From positions 52,494 to 116,493 of the forward strand of contig NZ_FZNS01000012.1 of the NCBI RefSeq assembly GCF_900188255.1: a DNA stretch of 64,000 nt, written 5' to 3'. Origin of the DNA: Hymenobacter mucosus (GTDB taxonomy: Bacteria > Bacteroidota > Bacteroidia > Cytophagales > Hymenobacteraceae). The notes beneath the pieces were generated by a model that saw only the letters and a program-made list of their open reading frames with translations, was not told where the DNA came from and ran no database searches. Positions 18,181 to 30,800 of this stretch are shown here, piece by piece. The position numbers and the translations under genes are program-made. Within the stretch, counting starts at the first letter, position 1; each line of letters opens with the position of its first letter.

Positions 18181-18835
18181 GATCTACACGGTAGGCGGCA
18201 TCAAGGGCGGCAGCGGTAAAACCACGATAGCAACGAACCTGACGGTCTATCTGCTGCAGCAGGGCCGCGATGTTATTCTCATTGATGCCGATGATCAGGA
18301 GTCGGCTACGGACTTCACTTCCTTTCGTCATCAGTCGCTCGCAGGAGATTTGGGGTACACCGCAGTCAAGGTCACCGGCCGTGAACTGAATGCGCAAGTA
18401 CAACGCCTAGCTACGAAGTGCGACGATATCATCATTGACACGGGCGGCCGCGATACCGTCAGCCAGCGTTCGGCCCTAACCATCTCCCACGTGTACCTCG
18501 TGCCCTTTGCTCCTCGCTCGCTCGATATTTGGACGCTGCGAAAAGTAGAGAACCTAATTGCCGAAGTAGCCCCCTTCAATCCGGGCCTGCGCTCCCTGAC
18601 CTTCATTAACAAAGCGGACGCCCGTGGTACGTACAAGGAAGAAGCCGCCGAGCTTCTACGCAGTTCGGAGTACCTCCATTTCCTGGAGGCTTCCGTGGGC
18701 AACCGTATCTCATTTGCTAATGCGGCGGCGTCAGGGTTAGGAGTACTCGAAATAAAACCAAATGATGAGAAAGCTATTGCTGAGATCAACGAGCTGTGTA
18801 CAAGCGTACAAAGCGTGATGAGTACAACTAAATAA
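18179..18835 (+). CDS. ParA-family partition ATPase
   Basis: A 218-residue cytoplasmic ATPase that moves plasmid copies apart by ATP-dependent binding to the nucleoid. The deviant Walker A motif GGIKGGSGKTT is at residues 6-16, with signature Lys9 and Lys14. LIDADDQESATDF is the A' box and IIDTGGRD the Walker B region. It lacks the N-terminal helix-turn-helix of type Ia ParA, so it is a type Ib ParA of normal length. Repeats in 12-bp register lie before and after the gene. A ribbon-helix-helix gene follows after 79 bp, the typical partner arrangement. Confidence 0.93.
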   Translation: MIYTVGGIKGGSGKTTIATNLTVYLLQQGRDVILIDADDQESATDFTSFRHQSLAGDLGYTAVKVTGRELNAQVQRLATKCDDIIIDTGGRDTVSQRSALTISHVYLVPFAPRSLDIWTLRKVENLIAEVAPFNPGLRSLTFINKADARGTYKEEAAELLRSSEYLHFLEASVGNRISFANAAASGLGVLEIKPNDEKAIAEINELCTSVQSVMSTTK

Positions 18836-21800
18836 AGAACTTTTTTAGCAACCTATTTTACAACTAGAATGACTTGTAAGAATAGGTCTAGTTGTACAAC
18901 ATTAACAACAACATATGGCTACGAAGAAACCTAAGCTCGGCCTCCCACCCACCCTACCGGCTGCCCTCTCCAACCCTGCCATGCAGGAGATGATCAGCAA
19001 GGGCGGCTCCGTCCTGGAACCCCTAGTGCCTGCTCCTGCTAAGTCGGAGCCCGTAGAGGACAAACTCAAGTCCTTTACCTTCAAAATATACGAGAGTGAG
19101 CTTGCGCAGATTCGCGCCATTCAGGACAGCTTACCTAAACGGGACCGTATCTCTATTCACGATTTTGTAGTAGCAGCAGTGAAAGAGAAAATCGAAAAGG
19201 CAGCCAAAAAACACAACTCTAAATAGTTGTAGGTATAGTTGTGTGAGTAGTTGTAATTTTTGAATGAGGAGGCGGCGCAATCTACCGCAAGGATACCTTC
19301 TGCCCACTTTTAGCGGCTGTGTAAATGCCCTCCAGCACTCGGAGGTCTTTCCGGCCCTCCTCGCCTGAGATGTGCGCTGGCAGGGGCTTGTTCGCTAACA
19401 GGTAGTAGGCAATGCCATCCAGTTGGGCCGCCTGCTGGTTGATGACGGGGAAGTTAAAGGCGCCCTGACTGCTTTTGCCTCGAAAGGGCCCGTAGCTCAG
19501 GCCTGGGCTGAGCTCAAAGGAGCCCGAATCCGCCGAGGCGAAGAATCGGTCGATGTTGCACGTGGAGGTTGCGGTGGAGGTACACACGGCTCCACTGGGG
19601 AAGTAAAGTTGCCACGTAATGGACTCTTCTACTTCCGTAAACAAATGCGGCAGGGTAACAGGGCCAAACTGGGCAGTTACGGCCACGGGCTCCTCGCCAA
19701 GCACGTAGCGGCTGCTCTGCACGCAGTACACTCCCAAATTCATTAATGGTCCCCCGCCGGCTAGGGCTTTGTTTAAGTGCCAGTCTTTGGGGTCGATGTC
19801 AGCCAGCCGGTAGCCCAGTGAGGCTTCAATCAGGCGTACTTGCCCGAATACCTTTTCCTGCCCAAGCCGTTTGAGTTCGATGTGGTGGGGCTCGTAGTGC
19901 AGCCGATAGCCCACCGCCAGCTGGACGCCGGCCCGCTGGCAGGCGGCAATCATCTCCTGACAATCCTGCTCGGTCAGCGCCATCGGCTTTTCAACTATTA
20001 CGTGCTTGCCAGCTTTCGCTGCCCGGAGCGTGTACTCTTTATGCAAGCCATTGGGCAAGGTAATGTAGACCAAGTCAATACTCTTATTAGCGAGTATCGT
20101 GTCGAAGGTCTGATAAGAGTAGATGTTCTTTTCGGGAATGTGATACTCGGCCTTCCATTGCGATGCCTTGGTTGGCGAGCCAGTCACGATGCCCGCCAAC
20201 TGGCAGTACTGGGAGGCGGCCAAGCCTTCGCGCACCAGATTTGCATACCGACCCAATCCGCAGACCGCAACCTGGAGTTTTTTAGTTGCATAGGGCAGCG
20301 CGCCGCGCTGGGGATACGCAGTGAAGGAGGGCAGCAGGATGGAGGCGCCTAGGCCTACCCCAAGCCGCTCGACAAATCCACGCCGGGATACATTTTTCAT
20401 CTTATTGAAGGTGGAATAGAGGAGAACTACAAGATGCTCAAAGGCTGGCATCGACCAGCGCACAAGAAAGCGACAACTAATAGATTCCAGAACGAAAACT
20501 AAATCAGGAACTCTATACAGTTGCAGAAATACTTTCAAAAATGATTGTTTATTAAGTTGTTATTTTAGTTGCAAAATAGATATGTAATATATTTTAATTA
20601 AGTTATTTACATTTAAATAAAGTATTATTAATGTTTGTGAATACAGCATGAATCAGTTGATGTATATAAGCTGCCTGAGCATGCGCTTAGACGACTGGAC
20701 GGTCATCGACATCACGGGACATTGCCTTATCAAGCACAAACGCTTCCATACTACCTTGTGGCAGCGTCTTTCTCTGCTAGAGTCTTTTGACCCGTGAATT
20801 TAGCGAGGAGTGCCTCAAATAGCATCTAAGTGCACGCCACGCTTCTTGGTTGTGCGCGGACGGTAGGGGAGGAGGGAAGGTGAATCCGCACGTAGTCTTG
20901 ACCTTTCCGTATTCCACTTTCTGAACCCCCAGAGTTGCCGGTACAACTTGTTATACTCAAGCTATAATTTGCGAGAGTCGGCCTGTGGACTCAGCTACTT
21001 ACGGCAAGTGCTTTACCACTCTGGGGGTAGCGCAAGAGTAAGAACAGAAATTCCTGTTAAGGCAGTTGCGCGAGCTGTTCTTCCCAACTGGTCGGATCGC
21101 GCAGCGGGCGCAACTCGCCGGCGGCAATGCCTGCGGGCAAGGTGAAGTCGTAGCGGCCCAGCATGTTGATGTGCTCGTGCAGCAAGGGCGAGAGGCGGGC
21201 TACGTCGCCCGGCTCCGGCGGTTCCACCAGGGCTTGTTGGTATTCCAGCGCTTGCTGTAGATAGCGGGTATTCCACAGCTCCAGGGCGTTGACGACCAGG
21301 CCCAGGGCCCCGAGTTGGTCTTCCATGCCCTCGCGGTACCGCTGGCGCAGTTCGCCTTTCTTGCTGTGGAACACGGCTCGGGCCACGGCGTGCCGCCCCT
21401 CGCCCCAGTTGAGCTGCACCAAAATGCGCCGGCGGTAGGCCCGGTGGTCGGCATGCGCCAGCTTCTGCTCCTGCCAGGCTTGGCTTTAACCGGCGAATTA
21501 GTTCAGGAACTTGGCCCGGTACTCGTGGGGCGTCAGGCCGATTTGTTTTTTGAAGAGCCGGGTGAAGTAAGGCGGGTTGTTGAAGCCCAGCTCGTAGGCC
21601 GTTTGGGCAATGGTGTTGTCGGAGCTGATGAGCAGGTTTTTGGCTACGTCCAGCAAGAAGGCATGGATGTGGTCGAGGGCGGTTTTGCCGGTTTCCTGCT
21701 TAAGCAAATCGGTGAGGTAGCGCGGGGAGGTGTGCAGCTGGTTGGCCAGGTACTTCACGGTGGGCAGGCCCAGAGTCTGCAGATGCCCCTGCTCACGGTA

Positions 21801-24800
21801 GGTGGTGAGTAGGCTGGTGAGCCGGGTCACCGTGCTGCCCGACAAGGTGCTGCGGTTCAAAAACTGCCGCTTGTAGAAGCGCTGCGAGTAGGAAAGCATG
21901 GAGTCGAGGTGCTTGAGAATAATCTCCTTGCTGTACTCGTCCGGGTTGTTGCCGTACTCGAAGCCCATCTGGTGGTACAGGTCCCAGAGAATCTTTTCCT
22001 CGCGCGGCGCCAGGTGCAGGGCCTCGTTGACTTCGTACTCGAAGAAGCCGTACTTTTTTATTTCCGCGTGCAGCGGGTGGCCCAGCAGGTAGTCTTCGTG
22101 CACGATAAGCATGAAGGCCATTTCGACGAACTGCAGGTCCGTAATCTGAATGACCTGGCGGGGCTTTATAAAGGAAAGGGCGCCGGCCTCGTGGTCGTAG
22201 CTGGTTTTGCCGTAGAGGAACCGACCGCCGGGCTTCATTTTGCGGAAGCTGATCATGTAGAAATCCGTCGTCAGCGGGTCCTCGCCGAAGGTGCAGCGCA
22301 GCAGCTGCTCGCAGGTGAGCAGGCTCAGCAGCGGCTGCTGGGGCGGCGGGTAGCCACAAGCGCGGTGAAAGGCACTGATGCTGGTGAAATGCTTCATGGG
22401 CGGGGCACGTCGTAACGGGCGGGGCAAGGCCAGGTGAAAGATATGGAAAATCGCCCCTGCTCCCCGGAGGAGCAGGGGCGATTTTCGCGTTTAGCCGGGA
22501 ACAGGGGAGGGGTGCTTAGCCGTGGGCCCGCTCGGCCACGGGCTGCCACTCAGCCCAGCTGGCGAGGCGCTCGGCGTACACTTCCCGGGCCCAGGGGTAG
22601 GCGGCCTTGCCCATAAACAGGCGCAGCGGCGGGTTCGGCGCATCTACCAGCTGCAGGATAGCCGGCACCGTGGCGGCCGGCTCGCCGTAGTTGTCCGGGT
22701 GGAAGTTGGGCAGGGCGAACAGCGAGGCCTTGGCCTGGTCGTAGGCCCCAATGGTGGGGCTGTGCACGGCGGAAGTGCCGCCGAAGTCGGTTTTGAACGT
22801 GTTAGGCTCCACCAACGTGACGTAAATGCCGAAGCCTTTCACCTCGTGGTACAGGGCTTCGCTCAGGCCTTCCACGGCAAACTTGGTGGCGCTGTAAATG
22901 CCAGTGCCCGCCGCGCTGGTAATGCCCAATATACTGGAAAGCTGAATGAGGTGGCCGCGGCCCTGGGCCCGCATGAGGGGCAGCGCCGCCTGCGTTACCC
23001 AGAGCGTGCCCAGCAGGTTGGCGCCGAGGATGTCGTGCACGGCCCGCTCTTCCAATTCCTCCACGGCTCCGAACAGCCCGTAGCCGGCGTTGTTGATGAC
23101 CACATCGAGCGAGCCAAACTGCTGGTGGGCCTGCTGCACGGCGGCCAGGCACTGGGCCCGGTCGGTAATGTCGAGGGCCAGCGGCAGGAAGGCCGCGCCG
23201 TAGGTGTCGGCCAGGTCCTGCAGGCCGCTCACGTTGCGGGAAGTGGCGGCTACGTTGTCGCCGCGCTTTAGGAAGGCCTCGGCCCAGAGTTTGCCGAAGC
23301 CCCGCGAGGCGCCGGTAATGAAGATTGTCTTTGCCATCTTTTTGGGGGGGTGTTGTGATGACACAAAGCTCCGGCGCGGCCACCCTGCCCGGCTTATACA
23401 AAAGGCGGAACTCGTGATACGGATTGACGTGGGCGACTATTTACGGCCGCTTACCCAACCGTAGACCCCTGCTGCAAGGCGCAACCGCCGCCGACAACGG
23501 CGGCTGACGCGGTTGGACTGTTGAGTGGATCTTTGCCGGCCCACCACCCGCTATCATTCCGCCGATGAACTACGAGGATACGCTCTACGGCTCTGCGCAA
23601 CTGCCTTAACGGGAATTTTTGTTCTTACTCTTGCGCTACCCCCTCTGTACCTAGCGTTCCTAGTATTGCTTTGCAATTTGCCTAGCTTGAAGCATCTTGT
23701 TTGCACCTAGCTAGGAGCATGACAGCTGGGGTGTTGCTCAAGCCGAAGCATTGGCATAACAGCGGCTACCCACCTTTCTAGTTGCCCGACCAGTGGTAAA
23801 CCCGTTCGGTACTGCGCTACCGCTTACTAATCCCAATTATGAAAAAAATCACCGCTTTGGTACTGAGCGCCGCGGCTCTGTTATCTGTTTCTAGCGCATT
23901 CAAAACGCCGCAACCCACCGGGTGGGAACCGCTGCTAGACCGCAATCTGAGCAAGTGGCAGACCTATGAGAGCTACCGCCACCAGCTAGGCTACAAGGGT
24001 ACAGTACCAACTAACTCTCAGGGCAAAACAATTCCGCCCATCGGGTACGGCAAGAACGAGGCAAATGTCTTCTCGGTGGTGATACAGAAGGGAGAGCCCG
24101 TGCTGCGTATTAGTGGGGAGATTTACGGCTGCGTGTTCACAAAGCAGGATTTCACTAACTACCACCTCAAGTTGAAAGTGAAATGGGGCGACAAAAAGTG
24201 GATACCTCGCCTGGATGAGCCCCGCGACAGTGGCATTCTCTACAACAGTCAGGGAGAGTGCGGCGTCGACTACTGGCACAGTTGGATGCTCAGCCAGGAG
24301 TTTCAAGTGTCGGAGTACCAGCGGGGAAATGCAATGGGCGACTACTGGCGCATTGCCAATTCCACGGCCGATATTCGGGCGGCTCTCAATCCAACGAAAG
24401 ATACCCTGCGGTACAACCCGGCGGCAGCTCCCGTAACCATGGGTAATGGGAACTCTGGCTTTTGCCAGGCAGCAGCCAACTACGAAGTACCAAATGGGCA
24501 ATGGAATGAGTTGGAGCTAATTCAAGTGAATGGAGAGAGCCTGCACATTGTGAACGGCCACGTGGTGCTGGCCCTGGCTAACTCTGCCTATATCAAAAAT
24601 GGGCAGCGAATACCCCTCACGCACGGTAAAATTCAGATCCAGAGCGAAGCCGCCGAAGTGTATTACAAAGACATTATGATTCGGCCTTTGACGGCTATGC
24701 CAACGCAGTTCGCTCAGTATTTTAACTAAGGCCAAGCTAGTACGCTGCTTATCAAGGCCAGTTGCTGGCCTAGCCCTTCTATGACGATTCTGATACTCCT

Positions 24801-27800
24801 AGTGGCCATTCTGGCCCTGATTGGCCTGATTAGTTGGGCGAAACTACATGCCTTTCTAGCGTTTTTACTGGTCACCATTGGGGTAGGCTTTGCCTTTGGG
24901 CTGGCTCCTGCACCCCTGATGGCAGCCATTTACCAGGGACTTGGTGACACGTTGGGCTCGGTGGTACTTGTAATTGTGCTGGGGGCCATGCTCGGCAAGG
25001 TGGTAGCCGACAGTGGGGCCGCCCAGCAGATTGCCGTCGTCCTGATTGAGGCGTTCGGTACCCGCTATATTCAGTGGACGCTGATGGTGGCTGGCTTCAT
25101 TATTGGCATTCCATTGTTTTACAACGTTGGGTTTGTGCTGATGGTACCGCTCATCTTTTCGGTGGTGTACAAGTACAAGCTGCCGGCCGTGTACGTGGGC
25201 TTGCCCATGCTGGCGGCTCTGTCGGTGATGCACGGGTTCTTGCCCCCGCATCCGGCCCCAACCGCCCTGGTTGCCCAGTTCCACGCTAACCTGGGGCTCA
25301 CCTTTGCCTATGGGCTGCTGATTGCAGTGCCAGCCATTGTGCTGGCTGGGCCAGTGTATGGGCGTCGCCTGCGTCATATTGTGTCGGTGCCGCTGCTTAG
25401 CTTTGCAGTGGAACCGGAGCCTGAACGGGTGCTGCCCGGCCGCCTGAACAGCTTCCTCTCGTCCTTGCTACCCGTACTGCTGCTCGTAACTGTGCTGGGC
25501 CTGCAGGCGCTACTACCTCCCCATACCCAACTTGCGCCCGTACTGGCCTTTCTATCCGAACCCGCAGTCGTTATGCTGCTGTCCGTGCTGGTGGCAACCA
25601 TCAGCCTAGGAACGGCCCTTGGCAAGTCTATTGCCTCGGTAATGGAGGCCTACACCGCCTCGGCCAAGGAAGTAGCCCTAATTCTGCTCATTATTGCTGG
25701 GGCTGGCGCCCTGAAGCAAGTACTAGTGGCCAGCGGCGTCAGCACCGATATTGCTGCCAGGCTGCAGGGTACGGGTCTGCCGCCGTTGGTGTTGGGCTGG
25801 CTGATTGCGGCAATAATCCGAGTATGTCTGGGTTCGGCCACCATTGCCGGTCTCACTGCTGCGGGCGTCATGCTGCCAACCATGGCTTATTCGCACGCCA
25901 ACCCTAACCTGATGGTTCTGGCCATTGGCGCGGGCAGCTTGCTGCTTTCCCATGTCAATGATGCTGGCTTCTGGCTGTTTAAGGAATACTTCAACCTTTC
26001 CGTGCGTGACACGCTCCGCTCCTGGACGATGATGGAAACTATCGTGTCAGTAGTTGGGCTAGTAGGCGTATTGACGCTAGACTGGTTGCTGAAGCTTTCC
26101 GTTGGGCTTGTGCCCACCCACATCGGGTAAGCATTGAAATCCTGGCATTTCTACTATAGGCAAGAGAAGAGAGTGGTAGCAAGGAGCACCTAGTTTCCAC
26201 ACAATTGCTAGTAGACGGAAAGGTAGTCACTCCGTTCTCCATGAGCTTCGGATCTCTGATTGTCAAGCCCAGGTGCTGACACCTAACGCTCGCGCAAGCG
26301 CAGGAGGACTACACATGAGGCAGAACGTCGATATAGCCGTACGGCCACGCTTCAGGACAATTTATGACGGTATAGGAGTTCGGCTCTGTTGCTTGGAGCG
26401 TTATCGCACTTAATCCAGTGCGATGGCAACTAGCCACTCGTAATAGCGAAGTTTACGGGTGTCCTAGGTGCGTGTAGCGTGCTGACACTCTCCTTAAAAT
26501 CCTTGAGAAGTTGAGAAAGTGAAGCCGTTATTTCCTTATAAAAGACGATAAGCTTCGCCCTTTGTGCGTTATTAGGTGCTGTAGCCGGTGCTGCTCGGCC
26601 TTTGGCAGGAAGCTACTCGAGTCGACGTAACAGCAAAAAGCCCAAACAATTAAGGTATAAAATAGTAAAAAATGCGCCATAAAAATTTTCAAATTTGTGC
26701 TACTTTTTACTTTTAACAGCGCCGAAATTTCATGCCTACAAAATCGCCCTAAACAAGCTAGCTAATTATATATACTATATTAGTAATTACGGAGGCCATA
26801 ACTGCTTGTCTTTGTGGATACTATAGAGGGTCATGCCTACAAAATCGCCCTTTCATGCCTACAAAAACGACGATTCATGCCTACAAAATCGCCCTTTCAC
26901 ACCTACAAAATCGCCCTGCAACGCCCTCATGCCTACAAAATCGCCCTTGACTCCTGTTGTTGATAAGACGGTTGCGCAACACAATGCGCTGATCAACGCA
27001 CGCTTCAGTTTTGTACCGCTAGAGATGCGCTTGTTCATTTCCTTGCTGACACGAATTGAGCCAGGAGATGAGCAATTCCGGGAGCATTTCGTGCCCATGG
27101 CGGAGATCATCCACGAGCGAACGGGCGGTTCCGCATACGAGGAAGTAAAGCAGATGTGTAACAATATCACTTCCCGCCGCCTCTATATTGAGAAGCTGGT
27201 CGACACGCAACAGGGAGCACGCAAGCGCAGCAAAAAGCCCGATTTTGAGTTCATTCCACTAATGGCCAAGGCAGCTTATGAAAGCGATAGGGGAGGGGTA
27301 GTGGCTTCATTTAACCCACTGATTATGCCTTACTTATTGCAGTTGCGTGAGAGTGGTAATTTTACCTTGGCGCAACTAGAGCAGCTCAACAAACTGAAGA
27401 GCTTCTACTCCTATCGCATCTACTGGCTCTTGAAGGAATATGCCACCTTCAAAGAGCGCACAATCACTATTGCGCAGCTTCGCTTCCTGCTTGACCTGCA
27501 GGAAGGAGAGTATCCACGCTTTAACAATCTACGCACTCGTATTCTAGACAAGGCTCAGGACGAGATGCAACAGACTGACATGCCCTTCACCTATGAACTA
27601 CAGAAGCAAGGCAAAGTCGTATCAGAAGTAAAGTTCCTGTTGGCTGCACCTGACGAGGCAACGGTTATGCCTACAAAATCGCCCTTATCTGAAGCTCCCG
27701 CTTGGACGCAAACCCTGGCGGAGATAGGAGTAGGAAAGAGAAGCTTGGCGGTAATTAGCCGACAGTTAAAGGCCGGTGAGTATGATATCGATTACATCGC

Positions 27801-30800
27801 CTATGTCGTGCGCATAATAGGGGGGCAATTCCGCAAGGGCAAGATCAAAAAACCCGCTGGGGCTGTGTATAAGGCACTGATCGAAAAGTACCTCTTTACG
27901 GACTATCAGCAAGCAAAAGCGACGGCCGCCACAAAGAAGCCGACAGCAGAGGAGCCTACTGCAACCCTTGAGGTAGCCTTCCGGTTGAGTGAGGTGCAGG
28001 CCATGTACGATAACCCTGGGCCCTATGCCCAGCGACACAAACGGGCCGATACCTTTGAGCAGCACTTGCAGCAGGTCTACTTACAAGATGGCTTCGTACT
28101 TGAACAACGGGACGGGACACAATGGCTGGTCAAACACGGGGTAGGGTAAGGCTCCCTTCTTAATGTAGCCTGCTTGGAAGGCGTCGTATACCAGTACAAT
28201 ATAAACCGGCTGGATGATAGGGCGCCGCTTTATCAAGAGACTTTCCTTGTTAGGTCAGAACCGGCCATTGGCGCTTGAACCAGTTGATTGTGACCTGGCT
28301 AGATAAGCTCCACTATATCCTTCTCGCTCGCACGTTTGCTCGCTAGACTAGCGCAGTGTAAGCCATGGGCAGTTGGTTATCGTTGATGGTGCGACGCACT
28401 AGTTGCACTTGGAAGAGCCCGCACGGGTAACTACTCAGATCCTTCAGTTCTTGCGGGCTGAAGTGTAGGACGAACATGGTGTGTTAATGGGTAGGTAGAG
28501 GCAATCCAAGCTAACAAAGTAGCCCAGCTTCCGCTTCGGAAACTGGGCTACTTTACTTGAAGCTACGCTGCCTATTGTTTAGTTGCTTCCGGGGAAAGCA
28601 AAGCCCAGTTGGAACTGAAATACTGAGTTGTAAATTTTATTTCCTCCGGGGAGAGCGGCATCGCCGTCATAGAGTTTGGTAATGCTACGGTTGTAGCGGA
28701 TGCCAACATTCGGGCCACTCTCTAATTGATAGCCAACGCCTACAATGTAGCCAAACTGGAGCTTGTTGAGTTGGCCCCGACCGGTGATGTCAGGTATGGC
28801 CGAATCGTCGTACTTCGTTTTACGTGCGAACAAGTAGCCAACTTGCGGACCGGCTTCAAATACAAGGCCGGCGGCATTTATGCGAGCCAAGAGCGGCAGA
28901 TCAATGTTGTGAAAGGTTGTTTTAGAAAAATCCTCAATCTGGTAGCCGCGCTGAGAATATAGCAACTCAGGATGCAACTCAAACAGCCCCCCGACGCCCA
29001 GGGTCGTCGTGGTTGTAATGCCAGCCTGAAAGCCAAAGCGGTTTTGAACATCACCTTGGAAGTCTTTGTCGTCGCCAGCTAGGGAGGCAGCCACCACGCC
29101 CACTTTAAGGCCAATGCGCGTGCCACCGCCGGTGGTTTGGGCTTGTACAGCGGCGGTAGCGCCGGTAAGTAAAGCAAGAGACAGAATAATCGTTTTCATA
29201 GTTAGAAAAAGTGAGGGTGGTACGGGTTTCAACTTTCGCACGGGAAGAGCCAATCCGAGGGCTCCTGAATCAAGCGGCTTACTGTAAAGACGACAGACAC
29301 GTGGCTTTTGTTTGTTTAAAAGATTTTTTAGGACAAAATATGAGTTTCTGAAGTAGGCAATCTGACATCTCGTTGACCACCGGATGCGTGGCCAAACGGG
29401 ACAAAAGCCTTGCTCCAGAGTAGATTGTCCATCCCTACCACGAAAAACTGTTCTTGTGTACGAGCATGATCTGTCGTGCGTCAGATATCTTCTGAAATGG
29501 CGGCCACAACGTAGGTTTGTTCCAGCAACTGAGTCCTTGCGCAACCAACTACTACAAGAGGTGAAGCATACGAGCCTAAAGGCCAATTTTGCGCTAGATT
29601 GGCACGGTTATACAGGAATTAACTCATGGGTACAAGCCTCGGTTGGATGGCGAAGGCTATGTCAATAAGTAGCTAGATATAGCAGACATTCTTAAGAAAA
29701 AGTAATCTATCATTCACAACTCGGCGTTGAGGACGCTGTGAGCAGTGCACAGGGTTAGCACGAAAGAATAAGCCAAGAAACAAGCCATGTACACAGTAAT
29801 CAGGAAGTGCCAGGGTTGGGTAGCTGTTGCTTTATTTATGCTCCAGTCAGCTCGTGCTACCCCCACCTCTGTACAAGCAAGAAGCCAGCAGGCGCCAGGG
29901 GGGTACCGGCCAGCAGGAGTTACATGGAAACCTACCGCAGATTCAGTCGCCAACCCGAACTACCTGTACCAAACCAGGTTCAGGAAAGCGGTGGCGTACT
30001 CACTGCGAGCAGCTGGCCGCCCAAATGCTACGTTGCTCTACAATTGCCCTCCAAAAGCAACTGTGTACGTGCTGGGGCAAAGTAAAAAATCGTATACCCA
30101 AGTGGCTGTGAATGGTCGAGTTGGGTACGTGGCAAGTGCGTGGTTAGCGGATATCCGATAAGCGGAATGCGGCCTCTATCCTAGGTGAGGTTAACCTGCT
30201 TTGGGCGTGCACAGCTACCGTAGAGGTTAGTGTATTGTCCAGGATTATAAGGAATAAGAATAGCACGCGTTAACTAACGGCGAGTATAAGCGGTATTTGA
30301 TAAGTCAACTAAGAATCAGCATCACCCTATTGGATACGGTGCATTCACTATGGTCACCCTGGCTTCACGAAGCCTATATCCTGGCAGCTGCTGTTTTCTG
30401 TGGAACTATGCAACTAAAGCGTGGCAGCGGCGCTCTTCAGGTGAGATGGGCAATGACCTGCTGTTTCGCACGTCACTATTTGCTGGGTTGCCGGTAGAAT
30501 GACGCCAATGAGAGGCATCGACCAGTCCTGCTACTTTTTCTCACCACGTATTTTTTCGCTCTATTTCTTATCTATGCGGGTATCACTTGCTCATCTACAC
30601 CTAACAGGCATTAGCCTGCTGTTCTCGCTGGGGTTAAGTAGCTGTACCGCCGAGCAGAATGTTACCCCCACTATGACTGGGTGCAATGAGCTCGTTACAG
30701 TGCGCTTATGCGCTAGCTATGGGGATGCACCCAATTGCGCGGCCCGACACACGACACTGCAACTGGCCAACCGCTACCATGTACTGCCAGTGGGCGCGGT